Shown here in pieces: positions 1 through 8,536 of a stretch of DNA of 23,782 nt. The DNA is taken from positions 1 to 23,782 of the forward strand of contig CAMJJZ010000012.1 in assembly GCA_946406275.1 (NCBI GenBank), given 5' to 3'. The notes below the pieces were generated by a model that saw nothing but the letters and a program-made list of their open reading frames with translations, made no database searches and had not been told where the DNA came from. The stretch comes from an uncultured Bacteroidales bacterium. GTDB taxonomy: Bacteria > Bacteroidota > Bacteroidia > Bacteroidales > UBA932. The stretch's first letter is position 1, and every line of letters begins with the position of its first letter. The translations under genes were made by a program, and so were the position numbers.

Positions 1-626
1 CCCTTTGCAGCTATCTCCCGGGCCATTTTCACCACCTCGCAGACGGGTATGCTCCGGCTGCGTCCGCGAGCGTAGGGGACCGTGCAATACGCACAGAAAT
101 TGTCGCATCCGTCCTGCACCTTCAGAAAACTCCTGGTCCTCTCTCCACTGGAATAGGCTCCGAAAACATCTGCGGATCCGGAGGGTACACCATCCTGAAA
201 CTCCGGCTGCGCCGGCCCCTCCCATAAATGGGCCCCTCCCTCTAAGCCGAGGGTGGCATTGTTTCCGGACGGTGTGCCCTCCAGATCCTCCACAGCCTCG
301 CGCACATTTGTTACAAGACCGGCTTTCTGCTTGGTGCCGAACACTTTCCAGACGCCCTCAATGGCCTGAAGCTGCTCTTTACGTAGCTCTGCATAACAAC
401 CTGTAACAACTATCTTTGCGTCGGGCGCGGTTTTGTGGGCGCGGCGGATGTAGTTGCGGGATTTCTTTTCGGCCGTTTCTGTGACGGCGCAGGTGTTCAC
501 CAGGTAAACGTCGGCCACAGAGCTCCAGGGGACTACCTCCCAGCCGGCGGCCTTGAAGCCGCGCTCCCAGGTGGAAGTCTCTGCATAGTTTAGCTTGCAG
601 CCAAGTGTTGTGAACGCTATCTTCAT
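1..626 (-). CDS. mtaB: tRNA (t6A37) methylthiotransferase MtaB, 3' end cut by window edge
   Basis: A radical-SAM iron-sulfur enzyme that adds a methylthio group to t6A at position 37 of ANN-decoding tRNAs. About 208 N-terminal residues are visible. The three cysteines of the N-terminal methylthiotransferase (UPF0004) domain are present at residues 10 (TLGCKLN), 46 (NTCAVT) and 77 (TGCYAE). The radical-SAM cluster CxxxCxxC follows as CDNFCAYC at residues 174-181, then TVPYARGRSRS, which is typical of MtaB. The start ATG (bases 624-626) overlaps the stop of the upstream methyltransferase gene as ATGA, which fixes the start and suggests translational coupling. The stretch at residues 112-160 is loop-like and weakly conserved. 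The rest of the radical-SAM domain and the TRAM domain lie beyond the window. Related MiaB-type enzymes are possible, but TLGCKLN and the substrate-side motifs favour MtaB. Confidence 0.93.
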   Translation of the reverse strand, partial: MKIAFTTLGCKLNYAETSTWERGFKAAGWEVVPWSSVADVYLVNTCAVTETAEKKSRNYIRRAHKTAPDAKIVVTGCYAELRKEQLQAIEGVWKVFGTKQKAGLVTNVREAVEDLEGTPSGNNATLGLEGGAHLWEGPAQPEFQDGVPSGSADVFGAYSSGERTRSFLKVQDGCDNFCAYCTVPYARGRSRSIPVCEVVKMAREIAAK

Positions 627-1330
627 ACGGCCTGGATTATGAACACGCAAGGACGTTTGCCTATGCTGAAATCTTTCTGTTTCTTCCACTCCGTGACCGT
701 GAGGGTGCGGATGAACTGGTCCGGACAGGTGATGTTTGCGGCTATGCAGAGCCGGGTTTCGCCGGACAGTACCGTGAGCATATCCTGGAAGAGGGAATCG
801 TTCCTGTAGGGGGTCTCGATGAGGATCTGGCTCTGGCCACGGGAGCGTTTCTCAAGGGTTTTGAGGGCCTGGCGGCGCTCTTCCGTCTTGGCGGGGATGT
901 AGCCCACGAAGGCGAAGCTCTGGCCGTCAAGGCCGGAGGACATGAGCGCCATCATGAGGGACGATGGACCCACAAACGGCACTACGTCAATGCCGTGGCG
1001 GTGGCACAGGGCCACAAGGCGGGCGCCGGGGTCCGCTACGGCGGGAAGGCCAGCCTCGGAGATGAGGCCCACGTTGCGGCCGTCGTTGAACAGCTTCACA
1101 AGCTCCTGGACTTCCTTGTCCGTGGTGTGCTCGTTAAGTTCGTGGAACTCAAGCTCCTGTATGTGGCCTTTGAGACCTGCCGACGACAGGAAACGCCTTG
1201 CCGTCCGCACTTCTTCGACCACGAAGCAGGTGAGTGACGGCAGGAACTCCAGCACGGGGGCGGGCAGCACCTCAGAGGGGGCGCCGTCACCTAGCGGAGA
1301 TGGTATGAGATAAAGTTTTCCTTTGGTCAT
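623..1330 (-). CDS. RsmI-like SAM-dependent methyltransferase (tetrapyrrole methylase fold)
   Basis: This 235-residue protein belongs to the tetrapyrrole/corrin methylase superfamily and is closest in form to RsmI, the 16S rRNA C1402 2'-O-methyltransferase. Visible motifs are the N-terminal LYLIPSPLGD strand, SEAGLPAVADPG at residues 91-102 (compare SDAGTPLISDPG in RsmI), VPFVGPSS at 118-124, and a GYIPAK segment at 143-148 followed by an ETPYR motif. It lacks the extra C-terminal domain of full-length E. coli RsmI. Bacteroidota commonly carry this short RsmI-like paralogue in addition to true RsmI, so the exact RNA target is uncertain and no gene symbol is given. It sits between tamB and mtaB with four-base ATGA overlaps at both ends (1327-1330 and 623-626), so the three genes are almost certainly cotranscribed. 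The overlap with the tamB stop supports the chosen ATG. Confidence 0.9.
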   Translation of the reverse strand: MTKGKLYLIPSPLGDGAPSEVLPAPVLEFLPSLTCFVVEEVRTARRFLSSAGLKGHIQELEFHELNEHTTDKEVQELVKLFNDGRNVGLISEAGLPAVADPGARLVALCHRHGIDVVPFVGPSSLMMALMSSGLDGQSFAFVGYIPAKTEERRQALKTLEKRSRGQSQILIETPYRNDSLFQDMLTVLSGETRLCIAANITCPDQFIRTLTVTEWKKQKDFSIGKRPCVFIIQAV

Positions 1331-4300
1331 CGCTTGAGTTTTGTCTTTCCCGTAGTATCAACCTGGAGGACTATGCTTCCAGTGGGGTTCAGAAGGGCCT
1401 GTATGGCCTCCTGACGGAGTTTTTCCTTGGGTGTGAACACATCGTGCGCCAGGCCCCTGAAGGTGTCGAATTCCCTTTGGTAGGTTACACCCGCGCCGCT
1501 TCGCTGGCTGTTGTCCAGGTACGATGTAAACTGGTCGGCCGAGTGCGAGAACAGGTTCAGGCGCAGGCTGCCGCTGTTGTTCACCTTGATTTCAACGTCC
1601 ACGTCACCGGCAACTTCGTTGGTGGACATGCCGTACTGCTGTTTATTGCCTATGTTGCCGTTCACTATGACCCTGTTGTTGAACAGCTGGGTGGAAAGTG
1701 CCACGTCGAAGAGGTCGTTGCCGGTCTCGTTGGTGCGGTAGTTAAGACCAACGTCCACAGGGATATCCAGCTTCTGGAAGATGGTGTTTATCTGGCTGGC
1801 CATGATACCTGTCACGTTGGAGAACAGCGTGGAGGTACCCGTGGTGGTGATACCCGTATCGTCTTCCGGGAGGAAGTTGCCGGTGACCAGGAGGGCCAGG
1901 AACTGCTTCTGCATCTTGTCCTCCGTGTTCAGGGCGCTTTCCACCATTGCCTTGGTGGCGGGATTCAGATCAGGTACTTCGATTTTGAAACTGAGAAGCG
2001 GGTTGCTGAGCTTCTCGGAAAGGTTCAGGTGGCATTCCACCGTACGGCGCGTGGTGGCAGTTTCATCGGAAATGAGGGAGGCCAGGGAGGTCTTGGTGGT
2101 GTACATGCCGTCTACGTTGAGGTCCGTGTCCCAAATGTCGCCGTTGAGGCGCACGGTGCTGCCGTCAAGGATGGCAAAGTCGCGGCTTACCAGGCCCATG
2201 GCGCTGAAGTGGAAGTTGCCCTGGGTGAAGGTGTAGTCGCCGTTCAGGGTGAGCAGGCTCTGCGCCGGGATGCTCTCCAGTTCGATGGTGCCGGAGCCGC
2301 TTCCGTTCAGGGAATTATCGTCCCCGAGCTCTATGAACAGGGCTACGTCCGGGGTGGCGGTCATCTTGAGGTGAACGTTCAGGTTGCTGGACCTCTTGGC
2401 CGATTCCTTGACGCTTCCGTTGATGATCTCCATATAGTCAGGGTCCGCTTCCTTGGGCGGCTCCACGAAAGTGAGAAGCTGCGTGGACCGGCTTGATCCT
2501 GAGGACGATATGGGGATGTGGACGTTTCCGGCGCCGGCGGTTTCAGCATCCACATCCAGGTTCAGGGCGTGGAGCGGGCCCATGATGTCCACTCTGCCGC
2601 TGGCGTAAACGTCGCCGTAAAGGGTGCTGTTGGTGCCTCTGTCAAGCGACACCGCGTGCATGTGGTCGAAGTTCACATGGGTGTCCAGGCCGATGTTCTT
2701 GAATCCGCCCCAGAGTACGCTGCCGCTCACGGTGCCGGTGCCGCCGGTGTTGTCCGCTATGGAAACGTCGTCGAAGTGCAGGCCGAAATCGTCCAGGGAG
2801 AGGCTGCCGTTCACATAGTACGGGACGCGGGTGAAGTCCACTTCCAGGATGCCGTCGTCCAGGTGCAGGCTGCGGCTGGAGAGTTGGATATCGTCATATT
2901 TTCCGCCGATTCCCACCTCTCCGCTGATTGCGCCCTCGAGGCTTGAGAAAACAGAGTCAAGGACGAAAGACGCATAACCCAGATCCAGCCTTAGGAGCTT
3001 TGCGGTGGCATTTATCTCCTTGGTGGAAGGCTTGATGAATCCGGCTACGGATATATTGCTGATAGCTTCCAGACGGTTGCTGAGGGAGAAGTCGAAGGCC
3101 TGTGTGGAGGTGTTCCAGTGGCTTTCCAGATTGACCGTTCCGGCTTTGTGACCGTCGATGGTTGTGTTGTCGCAGACAATGGATGCAAGGAGGCCGGGGG
3201 CGGGGGAGAACGGGGAAAGGATAAGCGCGCTTCCCGTGGCCTTGCCTTCGAGTGCAGGACTGGCCCCGGTGAAGCTGTCCAGGAGCGACAGGCTGAATTT
3301 CTCCATGTTCACCGTAAGCGTGTCTTTCTTTGACTTGGAGAAGCCGCCGTGGACGAACAGGGCTTCCTCGTCATGCCTTGCCACAAGGCGGTCCACCTTG
3401 ATGTCGCCGGCCTTCATGACGATGTCTCCGGAATTGAGCCCCCAGCCTTCGCCGTTGTAGTAAATGTTTGAAGGAAGGGCTTTTGCTACAATCCCAAGGC
3501 CGTTCCGGTCGCGGGAGATGTCACCCGTGAGATAGACCTCCGCACGGGTTTCGTTGTCCGTGTCGTTGTCGAACGAATAGCCAAGGCCTATGTGGTTGTT
3601 GTTGGCGCTAACGGTAAGCGTGTTGTTCAGTAGTTCAGCGCCGGATATGAACATGGCGGAACTCTCAAGCCTGGTAAGGAGTTTTCCGGCGGCGTTGTCC
3701 AGGGAAAGGTTCACGTCCCGGAGGTATTTGCCGGACCAGGCCAGAAGGTCCGACCGCAGGCCGCCCGTTACCGTACCGTCCTTATTCACGTTCACGGAGA
3801 GTTCCGAGCCGTCGGCAATATAGACTCCCGGAGCAAAGAAGCGGATAACCTCCTGGGCCTTCTGAACCTGGATGTTCAGAGAGTAAGTGCTTTTATCCCA
3901 AGGCGTTGCGTGCTCCTTTGTGAGCGCGGGGAGCTCCTTGTCTATGGTGAGGTTGCGGATGTCGTTTATGAACGCCAGTATGTTTTTCTCTCCTACGAAA
4001 CTGCCCTTGAGGAAGTTGGAAACAAACTGTATGCGGGACATGTCCGTGCCGTTGGAATGGGAACTGATCTTGATGTTTCCAACTTCATGGCGGCCGGTGT
4101 CGCTGTCAAGGGACAGGCCGGATACGTTTATGTCTCCCAGAATATCCCCGTCCGATGTCTTGAGGAAGTCCGCGTTTGAGAAGAAGCGCATCCTGGAAAT
4201 GGGCCTGGAATCCAGGTGAAGGGCGTGAAGGTCCGCATTGGCCAGAAGCGCATAGAACTGGTACTGGGCGTTCTTTGTCTTTGGCGAAAGGTTGAACAGA

Positions 4301-5874
4301 CCCTCGAAGAGGAAATCCAGGTTGGGGTCGTTGGAGACTATCTTTCCGTTGAAGGCGCTTTCCCGGTAGTTTCCGTTTGCAGATATGCCCGTATAGTCGT
4401 AATTGAGGGCGTTCAGGCGGGAAATCTTTAGGGCGATGGTGTCCAGCACGGTCTCTTTTTCCCCAAGCGTGGCCTGCAGGCTGGACTCTACCGACAGCGG
4501 CCCCAAGGACTCTATATCCAGGATTTTCCCAAGATCCAGGTCCTTTGTCTTAATGTCTCCGCCAATCTTGATTGGCCTGTTCACGTCTACGGTATTGCGT
4601 ATGGTGAGTCCGGCGTTTACGCCGCCAATCCGGGACGATATCTTTCCGTTCACGCCCAAGCGGTTGAGCGGGCCCTTGGCCGTTCCCTTGAAGGTGAAGC
4701 GTTCTCCCTTGGCAATCTTCTTCAGGTTAAGCTGGGTTTCCGGTGCGACGCTCCTGACGAACTTGGAGATGCCGTCCATGGTGAAGGAGAGGCTCTTGAC
4801 GCTGAGGTCGAACAGGCTATTCTGGATGTTCACAACGTCCATGATGTTTCCGCTCACGGTGCCGCTCACACCGCTCCCGTGCTCCTTGAAGGAAAGGTTG
4901 TCCAGGTCGAAATCCCTTACGTAGCCGTCCACCTTGCCGCTTACATCGGCCCTGAAGGTCATTTTGTCTATGGCGGGGCCGAAGTGGCTCACGGTGGCCA
5001 TGGATATCACGGAGCCTTCCCGGATCTTGGCGCTTACGCGGATATCGTCCAGAAAATCTCCGTATTTTTTGATGGGACCGTCAAGCTGGAAGCGTTCCAT
5101 GAAGATGTCCGAATCTCCGTCCGTGACGTGGCAGTTTTCCACCCTGACCCTTTCCTTGCCAACCCTCACTTTGCCGGAGGCAATGAGGTCAAGGTCCGTG
5201 TCCCATTCATGCAAGGACAGCGTGTCCACGGTGCCGTGTATATAGCTGTCCTTTATCTTCAGGTGCCTGACTTTCAGTTTTTCGATGTCAAGATGAAGGT
5301 TGTCCCAGTCTATTACGCCAGGGTAGTATTCCGATTCCCCGACGGAGTATGGATTGAGCATCGTGAAGCGGAAATTCTCTATGTCCAGGCGGCCGGCGCT
5401 GAGTATGTTGCCCCAGCCTTTTTTCTCGCTTTCCGTGTCCGACAGATTGAAAACCCGCATGAAACTGGGATTGGTGCCGGTGCTGGAGGAGGAATCCTCT
5501 TCGAATGCCAGGACAAAACTGGCATCTTTTAGTGTTGCGTGGCTGATGTATGCTCCGTTCCCGTCCGTGAGACCTTTTGCTGAGAACTTTGCAGACAGGA
5601 GCCCTACGGTAGCTATGGTATCTGCGCCAGCCACGCGGGGAGCCTTGTCAACAATCACAACATCCTTGAGTACAATTGCTTCCGGGAACCTTACGCTAAG
5701 CTGGGAGAAAGATATATCGGCGTCCGTCTTGTCTTCCAGGACCTTTATTGCGCGTTTTCCAAGCTTTTCCTGAACGCCGGGGGACTGCACCGCCACCACG
5801 CCTGCCAGCAGCAGGAGGAGGAGTACCAGCAGGATGATGCCAAGCACCTTCAGTATTTTCAATGCAGTCTTCAC
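1327..5874 (-). CDS. tamB: TamB-like (DUF490/AsmA-family) translocation and assembly module protein
   Basis: A 1515-residue envelope protein. One hydrophobic segment at residues 7-29 anchors it in the inner membrane, and a very long, repetitive beta-rich region with AsmA-like strands follows. The C-terminal 350 or so residues match the TamB/DUF490 domain, including NPLLSFKIEVPDLNPATK and a QFLALLVTGNFLP segment. Family members span the periplasm and act in outer-membrane protein assembly or phospholipid transport. No BamA/TamA-type barrel gene is in the window. The annotated start is GTG at 5872-5874, only six bases past a TATCTTTG box. A TTG at 5860-5862 (giving MKILKVLGII) is an alternative that would leave a short leader. 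It heads the operon tamB, methyltransferase, mtaB, and is divergent from tsaD, a gene order I recall from other Bacteroidales. Confidence in the family is high; the precise substrate is unknown. Confidence 0.93.
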   Translation of the reverse strand: MKTALKILKVLGIILLVLLLLLLAGVVAVQSPGVQEKLGKRAIKVLEDKTDADISFSQLSVRFPEAIVLKDVVIVDKAPRVAGADTIATVGLLSAKFSAKGLTDGNGAYISHATLKDASFVLAFEEDSSSSTGTNPSFMRVFNLSDTESEKKGWGNILSAGRLDIENFRFTMLNPYSVGESEYYPGVIDWDNLHLDIEKLKVRHLKIKDSYIHGTVDTLSLHEWDTDLDLIASGKVRVGKERVRVENCHVTDGDSDIFMERFQLDGPIKKYGDFLDDIRVSAKIREGSVISMATVSHFGPAIDKMTFRADVSGKVDGYVRDFDLDNLSFKEHGSGVSGTVSGNIMDVVNIQNSLFDLSVKSLSFTMDGISKFVRSVAPETQLNLKKIAKGERFTFKGTAKGPLNRLGVNGKISSRIGGVNAGLTIRNTVDVNRPIKIGGDIKTKDLDLGKILDIESLGPLSVESSLQATLGEKETVLDTIALKISRLNALNYDYTGISANGNYRESAFNGKIVSNDPNLDFLFEGLFNLSPKTKNAQYQFYALLANADLHALHLDSRPISRMRFFSNADFLKTSDGDILGDINVSGLSLDSDTGRHEVGNIKISSHSNGTDMSRIQFVSNFLKGSFVGEKNILAFINDIRNLTIDKELPALTKEHATPWDKSTYSLNIQVQKAQEVIRFFAPGVYIADGSELSVNVNKDGTVTGGLRSDLLAWSGKYLRDVNLSLDNAAGKLLTRLESSAMFISGAELLNNTLTVSANNNHIGLGYSFDNDTDNETRAEVYLTGDISRDRNGLGIVAKALPSNIYYNGEGWGLNSGDIVMKAGDIKVDRLVARHDEEALFVHGGFSKSKKDTLTVNMEKFSLSLLDSFTGASPALEGKATGSALILSPFSPAPGLLASIVCDNTTIDGHKAGTVNLESHWNTSTQAFDFSLSNRLEAISNISVAGFIKPSTKEINATAKLLRLDLGYASFVLDSVFSSLEGAISGEVGIGGKYDDIQLSSRSLHLDDGILEVDFTRVPYYVNGSLSLDDFGLHFDDVSIADNTGGTGTVSGSVLWGGFKNIGLDTHVNFDHMHAVSLDRGTNSTLYGDVYASGRVDIMGPLHALNLDVDAETAGAGNVHIPISSSGSSRSTQLLTFVEPPKEADPDYMEIINGSVKESAKRSSNLNVHLKMTATPDVALFIELGDDNSLNGSGSGTIELESIPAQSLLTLNGDYTFTQGNFHFSAMGLVSRDFAILDGSTVRLNGDIWDTDLNVDGMYTTKTSLASLISDETATTRRTVECHLNLSEKLSNPLLSFKIEVPDLNPATKAMVESALNTEDKMQKQFLALLVTGNFLPEDDTGITTTGTSTLFSNVTGIMASQINTIFQKLDIPVDVGLNYRTNETGNDLFDVALSTQLFNNRVIVNGNIGNKQQYGMSTNEVAGDVDVEIKVNNSGSLRLNLFSHSADQFTSYLDNSQRSGAGVTYQREFDTFRGLAHDVFTPKEKLRQEAIQALLNPTGSIVLQVDTTGKTKLKR

Positions 5875-5880
5875 AGACTA

Positions 5881-5888
5881 CAAAGATA
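5881..5888 (-). promoter_or_regulatory. -7 box of the tamB promoter
   Basis: Read on the minus strand, this is TATCTTTG, a perfect match to the Bacteroidota -7 consensus TAnnTTTG. Six bases separate it from the GTG start of tamB, so the transcript would have almost no leader if that start is right. I see no convincing TTTG at the -33 position. The box forms one arm of the palindrome at 5881-5901. Confidence 0.6.
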
Positions 5889-5901
5889 AAAATTATCTTT
5901 G
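5881..5901. repeat. Palindrome built from two opposed TATCTTTG boxes
   Basis: The arms CAAAGATAA (5881-5889) and TTATCTTTG (5893-5901) are perfect 9-base inverted repeats around an AAA centre. Each arm contains a full Bacteroidota -7 box pointing outward, so the palindrome could be a bidirectional promoter core or a regulator site shared by tamB and tsaD. A second plus-strand box at 5938 lies nearer to tsaD. Confidence 0.7.
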
Positions 5902-5937
5902 AAAAAGTGTTGCCGAAGGCAGTAAAGTATTTTTTCG

Positions 5938-5945
5938 TATCTTTG
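5938..5945 (+). promoter_or_regulatory. -7 box of the tsaD operon promoter
   Basis: TATCTTTG matches TAnnTTTG exactly and ends 19 bases before the tsaD ATG, leaving a leader of roughly 12-15 bases. The nearest TTG upstream (5910-5912) is spaced 25 bases away, longer than the usual 19-21, so the -33 element is weak or absent. Confidence 0.6.
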
Positions 5946-5964
5946 TAAGTTAGATTTGAAAGCA

Positions 5965-6987
5965 ATGGCAGACATCATACTTGGCATAGAATCATCGTGC
6001 GACGACACCTCGGCGGCCGTGATCCGCGACGGAGTGCTGCTGTCCAACGTGATTGCTTCGCAGCAGGTTCACAAGGACTTCGGGGGCGTGGTGCCGGAGC
6101 TGGCGTCGCGTGCCCATGAACAGAACATCGTACCCGTTGTGTCAGAGGCGCTTAGGAAGGCTGGCGTGAAGCCGGATGAACTCACTGCCATCGCCTTTAC
6201 AAGGGGCCCTGGCCTGCTTGGTTCACTCCTTGTGGGCACTTCTTTCGCCAAGGCGCTGTCGCTCTCGCTGGACATCCCCATGGTTATGGTTAACCACCTT
6301 CAGGGGCACATCCTTGCCAATTTCATTAGGCAGGAAGGCGTGCCCGTGAGGGAGCCGGCTTTCCCGTACATCTGCCTCCTGGTTTCCGGCGGCAACTCCC
6401 AGATAGTCAAGGTCACAGGCCCCCTGGAGTACGAAATCCTTGGCCAGACCATTGACGATGCCGTAGGCGAGGCCTTTGACAAATGCTCCAAGATGCTGGG
6501 CCTGGGTTATCCCGGCGGGCCTGTCATAGACCGCCTTGCAAAGCAGGGAGACCCCAACCGCTTCACCTTTGCAAAACCCAACATTCCGGGCCTGGATTAC
6601 AGTTTTTCCGGAATCAAGACCTCGCTCCTGTACTTTGTGAGGGACCAGATAGCCGTAGACCCGGATTTCCTAGAGAAAAACAAGGAAGATCTGTGTGCCA
6701 GTTTCCAGAAAACTCTCATAGACATCCTGATGAAAAAGCTCATCCGGGCAGCCAAGGAAACTGGGATAAAAGAGATAACCATCGGAGGCGGTGTTTCAGC
6801 CAACAGCGGCCTCCGCGAAAGGATACTTCTGGAGGGTAAGAAAAGGCATTGGAACACCTACCTTCCGGAGTTCAAATTCACCACCGACAACGCGGCCATG
6901 ATAGCCGTTGCCGGATGGTTCGCATACAAGGCGGGAATGCGCGCTCCGCTGGACGTCGCGCCGGTATCCAGAATGGCAGATTTCTAG
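5965..6987 (+). CDS. tsaD: tRNA N6-adenosine threonylcarbamoyltransferase TsaD
   Basis: The catalytic subunit that transfers threonylcarbamoyl from TC-AMP to A37 of ANN-decoding tRNAs, working with TsaB and TsaE in the cytoplasm. The 340-residue length is the family norm. Visible motifs are the N-terminal ASKHA-fold strand IILGIESSCDDTSAAVI, GGVVPELASRAHE at residues 40-52, the metal-binding HxxxH as HLQGH at 111-115, the LLVSGGNSQI segment, and a C-terminal TIGGGVSAN nucleotide loop. An in-frame TTG at 5956 would add MKA, but ATG at 5965 gives the canonical MADIILGIE start and lies a normal distance from the -7 box. It leads a plus-strand operon; the next gene begins five bases after the stop. 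MtaB, encoded divergently in this window, modifies the product t6A37 further. Confidence 0.97.
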   Translation: MADIILGIESSCDDTSAAVIRDGVLLSNVIASQQVHKDFGGVVPELASRAHEQNIVPVVSEALRKAGVKPDELTAIAFTRGPGLLGSLLVGTSFAKALSLSLDIPMVMVNHLQGHILANFIRQEGVPVREPAFPYICLLVSGGNSQIVKVTGPLEYEILGQTIDDAVGEAFDKCSKMLGLGYPGGPVIDRLAKQGDPNRFTFAKPNIPGLDYSFSGIKTSLLYFVRDQIAVDPDFLEKNKEDLCASFQKTLIDILMKKLIRAAKETGIKEITIGGGVSANSGLRERILLEGKKRHWNTYLPEFKFTTDNAAMIAVAGWFAYKAGMRAPLDVAPVSRMADF

Positions 6988-6991
6988 GCCT

Positions 6992-8518
6992 ATGAAAGAG
7001 TTCGAACTGGCCGTAAAAATTGGCCGTGAAATACCTAAAGCGGAGCTTGAGGCCGCTGCGGCTAAAGCGCTTGGCGTCAGGCCTGATAAGATTGGCCACA
7101 TTGAGGTGGTCCGTCGCAGCGTAGACGCCCGTCAGGAGATACTCTGGAGATACCGTATCCAGGCCTACCGCCAGGGGGAAGAATTCGTCCCTTTCAAGGT
7201 GGCTCCGTACCAGGATGTTCACGCCTCTGAACCGGTCATCGTGGTAGGTGCCGGACCCGCCGGAATGTTCGCTTCGCTGAAGCTTCTTCAGAGGGGTTTC
7301 AAGCCCATCATTCTGGAGCGCGGAAAAGACGTGGAAAGACGCAAGGTGGACATGGCCAAACTGTCCACAGACGGCGTCCTTGATCCGGACTCCAATTACT
7401 GCTACGGAGAGGGCGGCGCCGGGGCTTTTTCCGACGGCAAACTCTTCACCCGTTCCTCAAAACGTGGAGACATCCGCGAAGTCCTTCACCAGCTTGTTGC
7501 ATTCGGCGCCAGTGAGGAGATCCTTATCGATGCCCACCCGCACATAGGCACGGACAGGCTGCCTGAAATAGTGAAAAACATCCGCCAGTGCATCATTGAG
7601 CATGGTGGAGAGTATCATTTCGACTCCCGCGTCACGGACATTGAGCCCAGGTTCACAGTAAGCTGCGGAGATACCGTTTACAAAGCCTCCAAAGTGATAC
7701 TTGCAAGCGGCCATTCCGCACGTGACATCTATGAGATTTTCCAGCGTAAAGGCTGGGCCATAGAGGCTAAAGGATTTGCCCTTGGAGTGCGCGTGGAGCA
7801 CCCTCAGTGGATGATTAACCAGATTAGGTATCACGGTAAATATCAGCCGTTTATGCCAACTGCGGAATACTCGTTCGTGCAGCAGGTGGAAGGCCGCGGA
7901 GTATTCTCTTTCTGCATGTGCCCGGGTGGCATTTTGGTGCCGTCCTCAACAGAGGAGGGAACCGTGGTGCTGAACGGAATGTCAAACGCTGCGCGTAACT
8001 CCAAATGGGCCAATTCCGGGGTGGTGGTCCAGATTGAACCGGGAGACCAGCCGGCAGAGTATACCGGCCCTTTTGCCCTTATGGATTTTCAGAGGGACAT
8101 TGAACGGAAGATGTACGAATATGCCAGCACGCACGGCGGCAAGCATCCGTTCACGGCCCCCGCACAGAGGATGAAGGACTTCTGCCGTGGCATCGTTTCA
8201 AAGGACCTTCCCAAAACGAGCTACCATCCCGGAGCGCTTTCATCGCCGCTGCATGAATTGCTTCCGGAGCATGTTTCCATGCGCCTCAGGCGGGCCTTCC
8301 CCCAGGTAGACCGCCAGATGCACGGCTATTACACCAACGATGCCTTGCTGCTTGGTACTGAGTCCCGCACATCGTCCCCGGTGCGCCTTCCAAGGGATCC
8401 GGAAACGCTGGAGCACGTGGACGTTCCCGGCCTTTACCCATGCGGTGAGGGTGCCGGTTATGCCGGAGGCATCGTCTCATCGGCCCTGGACGGTATCAAC
8501 TGCGCGGAAAGAGTATAA
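6992..8518 (+). CDS. FAD-dependent dehydrogenase, COG2509 type
   Basis: A 508-residue flavoprotein of the NAD(P)/FAD-dependent oxidoreductase superfamily. An N-terminal domain of about 75 residues (MKEFELAVKI to PFKVAPYQD) is characteristic of COG2509 proteins. It precedes the dinucleotide-binding Rossmann motif GAGPAGMF at residues 86-93 and the ribose-binding acid in ILERG at 107-111. YCYGEGGAGAFSDGKL and the C-terminal YPCGEGAGYAGGIVSSALDG are also typical, the latter being the second FAD-binding segment. The substrate is not known for most of the family, so I give no reaction or symbol. ATG at 6992 was preferred to an upstream in-frame ATG at 6908 because 6908 lies deep within tsaD and the extension is not family sequence. 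The gene follows tsaD by four bases and precedes the PPDK_N gene by eighteen, which indicates one operon. Confidence 0.9.
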   Translation: MKEFELAVKIGREIPKAELEAAAAKALGVRPDKIGHIEVVRRSVDARQEILWRYRIQAYRQGEEFVPFKVAPYQDVHASEPVIVVGAGPAGMFASLKLLQRGFKPIILERGKDVERRKVDMAKLSTDGVLDPDSNYCYGEGGAGAFSDGKLFTRSSKRGDIREVLHQLVAFGASEEILIDAHPHIGTDRLPEIVKNIRQCIIEHGGEYHFDSRVTDIEPRFTVSCGDTVYKASKVILASGHSARDIYEIFQRKGWAIEAKGFALGVRVEHPQWMINQIRYHGKYQPFMPTAEYSFVQQVEGRGVFSFCMCPGGILVPSSTEEGTVVLNGMSNAARNSKWANSGVVVQIEPGDQPAEYTGPFALMDFQRDIERKMYEYASTHGGKHPFTAPAQRMKDFCRGIVSKDLPKTSYHPGALSSPLHELLPEHVSMRLRRAFPQVDRQMHGYYTNDALLLGTESRTSSPVRLPRDPETLEHVDVPGLYPCGEGAGYAGGIVSSALDGINCAERV

Positions 8519-8536
8519 TTCAAAACGAACTGTTAT

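Noticed and set aside
1444..2496. Long open frame (350 codons) antisense to tamB, with others at 2518-2946 and 4879-5532
   Set aside because: They are rich in Val, Gly, Ala and His with no family motif and lie wholly opposite a well-supported gene; GC-rich coding DNA produces such frames by chance.
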